Source: Cynocephalus volans
Taxonomy: Eukaryota; Chordata; Mammalia; Dermoptera; Cynocephalidae
Assembly: GCF_027409185.1 (NCBI RefSeq)
Contig: NC_084475.1
Location: 14,838,130-14,902,129 of the forward strand
Reading direction: 5' to 3'
Length of the DNA stretch: 64,000 nt
Under the pieces are notes generated by a model, which was not told the origin of the DNA, did no database searches, and saw only the letters and a program-made list of their open reading frames with translations. The position numbers were made by a program, and so were the translations under genes. The stretch's first letter is position 1. Every line of letters starts with the position of its first letter. Below, in pieces: positions 60,536 through 64,000 of the stretch.

Positions 60536-62089
60536 GTGAGGGGAGATGGAAATGGGGTCTCGTCGAGACAGACCACAAGGTGGCGCCATACTACAACAAA
60601 TGAACAGTTAACAGTGACTGTCTAGAAGTGGTTTTACATCATAAAAGCCACTCGTAAGTCTGCAATAGTTGGGTTTTTTTCCCCTTCTGCTTTAAAATGG
60701 CGCTACAGTGTGCTTGGTATTCTGTTAAATGTTTCAACATAGGTTGTAACAGGTAAGCACCAGTCTTTGAATATTTCTATTAGAATTTTAGAGGTGTGAA
60801 GTATTTTAATCTGGTCATGAGTTTTTGTTGGTTTTTCCTTCAGGAGACAGTGGGTACACGGGGTGGGGATAGCGCTGGTGATTGTTGACAGACCCACATG
60901 TGGCACTGTCTGCAGCTTTTAAGACTTCCCCATTCTGGAAACATTAAATATTCCCAAGGAAGAGTGAGTTTACCACTTTGGCTTTCTTTGTCCCCAGCAC
61001 ATTGTCCAGAGACTTGTCCCAGCTCCTAGGAGACAAACCCTGCAGGGACTTGTCTGGCCTTGTCTAGAGAAGGCACCCTTTCATACAGTACTTCCCAACC
61101 CTGACTGTGCCTTAGTCATTTGAGACACTTTTAAACAATTTACTACAGTAGCCAGGACTGACCCCAGAGATTCTGTTCAAGTAGGTATGTTTTTAAGCTC
61201 TCAAGTGACAGCCAGGGTCTGCCACTGCCTTGCTTAGGCTGCTGTGACTTGTCAGCTTCAGGAGCTCCTAAGGGCTGCACACCAGCTGAGAGGGGAGGTG
61301 TGGGCCACAGTGGCTGGTGTGGAAAGGAGGGCTCCCTGCTAAGTCCCTGAGAGGTCTTCCTGTTCCTCACTGGCTCACCTGTGTGGGTCAGCAGGCCCCT
61401 GGAGAAGCTGCTGGAAAGGTCTTGCTGGATGCAGATGGCTCAGCAGGTTTTGGTATTCCCAGCTGCAGCCAGAGCCCTGAGGGAGAGCATTTGCAGCTCC
61501 CTCTTCAAGTGTCATGCGCAGGCCTTCCCCCCTGCTCCACCCACTCCTCTCTGATGACCCTTCCCAGCTCCGCAGGGGCCTCCCCTGCACCGGGTTCAAA
61601 ATCAGTCTTCGGGTGGCTCCACCCGCTTCCCAGGAGGCAGATCCTTGTCATCCGGAGTGTCTTGCCCACCCTTCCCTCCCTTTAAGGCACTATACAGGTC
61701 ACAGTTGTGGCTCTAATCTCTTCCTAGAAGGATGACAAGTCCTTATAACTTTCCAGTCGTTTGGACATTGAGTGGTGTTCGAGAGGCTTTGGCAAGGATA
61801 AGCAGCCTGTGTCACTGAGCTGGAGGAGGGGCGGGAGGGGGTGGTGTGCAGAGCACAGGCAGTGCCCGTCCCAGAGGTTCCAGGGGAAAGGACGGGCTGC
61901 GGCTGCATTATCCTACCCGGTTTTCAGGTAGTGCCCACCGAGGGCATGGGCTGTAAAGGGGACCCTGCGAAATTGCTGCAGGGCCATTTTCCTCAGCAAC
62001 AGGCAATGGCTGCGTCAGAGACCAAAACCTTCACCAGGGCCTGTGGGTCACGTATGAGCTAGCATTGGCCTAAACGCCAGCCTCTTCCT
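60536..62089. other. Intergenic, no gene recognised
   Basis: About 1.55 kb. Overlapping frames at 61317-61735 (up to 122 codons) have no recognisable domain. A T-run lies at 62089-62103. Confidence 0.35.
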
Positions 62090-62103
62090 TTTTTTTTTTT
62101 TTT

Positions 62104-62335
62104 CCCCCTTAAATAAAGGACTTATTTTAAAGTGAGGTTTTCTGAAGTGCAATTTGCATACAGTGAAATTTACCCTTTTGGGTGCACAGTTCTATGAATT
62201 TTGACAAACGTATTGCAGTTCTGTGACCCCCACTGCAATGGAGTGAGTATTTCCATCTCCCGGAAAAGTCCCCCCCCCCCCCCCCGCGCCAGCCCCTGGC
62301 CACCAGCCACTGATCTCATCTGTGCTCTGTCCTGC
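62104..62335 (-). mobile_element. L1 3'-end fragment, antisense, with a C16 run
   Basis: Reads as L1M 3' UTR in reverse: GAAGTGCAATTTGCATACAG TG, AATTTACCCTTTTGGGTGCA, GTTCTATGAATTTTGACAAA and CCTGGCCACCAGCCACTGAT. It is interrupted by an uninterrupted run of 16 C at 62270-62285. Confidence 0.75.
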
Positions 62336-62379
62336 AGCTCGCCAACCTCCTCCTCCTGTCCCTCCCCCAACTCTGGTTT

Positions 62380-62725
62380 CCGCACTTGCTGGATTCCCCT
62401 TCTCACCGCCCCATGCTCGCTGATCTCACAGGGTCCTATTCCTTCTGCTCAGAATCTACCCCCAGGACATCCCCGTTAATGCCCCATCATCCTTCAGCTC
62501 CGATCTCACAGTCGTTCTTAGGGAAACGTCCCCCACCCCTCACCTACCAGCACAGGACTCTTCAAACTGAACGGAGTTTGTAATTAACCACTAGGTTTGC
62601 GGAATAAAAGTCGGCCTCACCTCGCTTGCTAGACTCTAGACCCCATGCAGACAGGAACCTCTATGTTTTATTCATCACTGTGTCTCCTAGATCAAGAAGG
62701 TGCTCAATAAAATTGGTTGAGTTCG
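62380..62725 (+). repeat. L2 LINE 3' fragment
   Basis: ATTCCTTCTGCTCAGAATC, then TTTTATTCATCACTGTGTCT CC and AGGTGCTCAATAAAATTGGT TGA follow the L2 terminus. A middle stretch is poorly conserved. Confidence 0.65.
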
Positions 62726-63199
62726 TAAGGAACCCCTGCGCGGGAAGAACAAGGGGTCCCCAGCCTCCTGCGCCACCTCCGCGTAGCAGCTTTGGGCAGC
62801 CAGGCTCCGGGAACCGTGTGACATCGCGATGACCAGGAGAAGAGGCCCCGACGGCAGGACGGGACGGGACAGGCTTCCCTTTTCTGGGCCCGAGGTCTTT
62901 GATGGCGCATGGGGTGTCTGTGGCCCGCCCCCTCCAGCAGCCACGCGTGTCTGCGGACGTTTCTACCCAATCCCTCCTTCCCTCCCGGGTCGCCTTTCTC
63001 ACGACGTCTCTGCCCGCGTCGCTACGCACCCCTCGGACCGAGCTGTGTGCGACTGCAGGACGGGCGGCCTTTTCTGGCTGGGACTGGCTGCAGCCGCCCT
63101 GCTCTGCTTCCTCCGGAGCGCGCTCCAGCCCGGCACGTGCTCGACGCCTTCACGTGCGTGCCGCGGTCCTCGCCCGCCGAGCAGCGCGCACGGGGGCGC
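62726..63199. promoter_or_regulatory. CpG-rich flank before the next gene
   Basis: CpG-dense, GC-rich sequence (CGGGACGGGACGGGACAGG, CGGACGTTTCTACCC). Open frames on both strands here (up to 139 codons) are typical of CpG-rich DNA and have no recognisable domain. No start site is assigned. Confidence 0.45.
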
Positions 63200-63560
63200 G
63201 AGGTTTCATGCGCTTTGGTCCACTGATGCAGTAGTGCTTGGCGCTTAGTAGGTCCTCAGTGAACGTGCTGGTGAATGCTCTTCCGTCTCTCCGGATGGGC
63301 GTCCGCCGTTCCTGGCGCTCCCGTCGCTCTCCTACCCTTCCCTCTACGCAGCTCGAAGGTCCCTTCCTCCAGGAAGCCTTCCATGTCCCGCCTGCCTGAA
63401 GGAATCAAGCAGCTTCTCTCCTCAGGCGCCGCCTTCCTGACGACACCAGCTAGTTGTTGGGGCGGACGGGCTGGGCGCTCCCGCGGGCGGGGACCGCTTC
63501 TCCGAGTCCACATGGTGCACACAGTAGGTGCTCAATAAATGATTGGGGTGAATTTAGAAT
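63200..63560 (+). repeat. L2 LINE-like fragments
   Basis: GGCGCTTAGTAGGTCCTCAG TGAACG, TTCCTCCAGGAAGCCTTCCA TGTC and CACACAGTAGGTGCTCAATA AATGATTGG are L2 3' phrases, in two pieces within CpG-rich DNA. Confidence 0.6.
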
Positions 63561-63769
63561 GAGTGGCTGAATACTGCCTCCTTCCGTCCCCAGTGCGTCA
63601 GTTTACTCGCCCTCCAATGAGCCCTTGGGACGGCCAGCCTCGCCTCTCCGGCCCTCAGTGCCAGCTGCACCTCACTGACAATCTGCAGCCATGATCTGAT
63701 AATAAGTGATTGATAAGGAGCCCGGGAAACTAGAGACCGAAACAGACGTGTGAGAGCTCTGGGGGCTTT

Positions 63770-64000
63770 TTCACTTCCCTTCCCCCTCTTGACTCCTTGG
63801 GCTGGGACTTGTCCCGCAGCCCCAGGGCACGCTCGGGGCGGGGGCGGGGCGGGCGCGCACCCAGGGAAAGGCGGGGCCGGGGCGGAGGGGGCGGGGCGGG
63901 CGCGCACTCAGGGAGAGGCGGGGCCGGGGCGGGGCGGGGCGCACCCAGGGGGAGGCGGGGCCGGGGCGGGGCGGGGCGGGACGAGGCGGGCGCGCGTTCT
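63770..64000 (+). promoter_or_regulatory. TTYH2: GC-box CpG island, probable TTYH2 promoter
   Basis: Extremely GC-rich with at least eight GGGGCGGGG/GGGCGGGG Sp1-type boxes and GCGCGC steps at the window edge. The unit GCGCAC(C/T)CAGGG..AGGCGGGGCC..GGGGCGGGG recurs at 63855, 63902 and 63939 (47- then 37-bp steps), a GC-box minisatellite. Assignment to TTYH2 rests only on the RPL38-TTYH2 order known in human; no TTYH2 codon is inside the window. Confidence 0.6.

Noticed and set aside
62829..63248. 139-codon plus frame and overlapping frames near the right edge
   Set aside because: CpG-rich DNA with few stops in any frame; no recognisable domain and no match to the start of a TTYH protein as I know it.

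Overview
This is a mammalian genomic window, mostly intergenic, with one complete protein-coding gene: RPL38 (ribosomal protein eL38), plus strand, about 54429-59580. Its five exons translate without a break to the 70-residue protein ending LAVKELK. The extreme right end is a very GC-rich promoter-like CpG island. In human the gene directly downstream of RPL38 in the same orientation is TTYH2, so this is probably its promoter, but no TTYH2 coding sequence lies inside the window. The long left part matches the gene-poor interval expected upstream of RPL38 (SDK2 side in human); I found no other gene there.

Taxon: seven SINEs share a head resembling tRNA-Ile, some monomeric and some dimeric, with A-rich tails and target-site duplications. 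I recognise this pattern as the tRNA-Ile-derived t-SINE/CYN family of colugos (Dermoptera). No primate Alu, rodent B1/B2, carnivore Can-SINE or ruminant BovB/Bov-tA was seen. The window is therefore most likely from a colugo such as Galeopterus; this is inferred from memory of the family and has not been searched.

Layout: 1-6.3 kb is a stack of old plus-strand L1 fragments with two nested insertions (an unidentified 388-bp segment and a solo MaLR LTR). 6.3-21 kb is single-copy sequence sprinkled with L2, MIR, L1 and MaLR remnants. 21.1-22.6 kb has a solo LTR and a 1.1-kb L2 piece. 23.4-25.1 kb is a HAL1/L1-like element. 25.2-27.7 kb is a decayed ERVL provirus remnant (pol RNase H and integrase region, then a 3' MLT2-type LTR). 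28-54 kb is single-copy sequence with scattered L2, MIR, MER5A and SINE copies, solo LTRs, a 300-bp TG-rich tandem repeat and a pair of ~355-bp inverted-repeat arms 3 kb apart (45.3 and 48.7-49.0 kb). 54.4-59.6 kb is RPL38, whose long third intron holds a DNA-transposon relic, an L1, a SINE and a solo LTR. 59.6-64 kb is the short RPL38-to-next-gene interval, rising to a CpG island with tandem GC boxes.

I found no convincing undescribed gene system. The best items for follow-up are the inverted repeat at 45-49 kb, a set of four related solo LTRs with intact 5-bp duplications, the unidentified insertion inside the L1 at 4.0-4.4 kb, and an orphan LTR-like segment with a TATA box at 31.7-32.1 kb. 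Repeat family names are from memory; edges without a stated duplication are good to about 20-50 bases.
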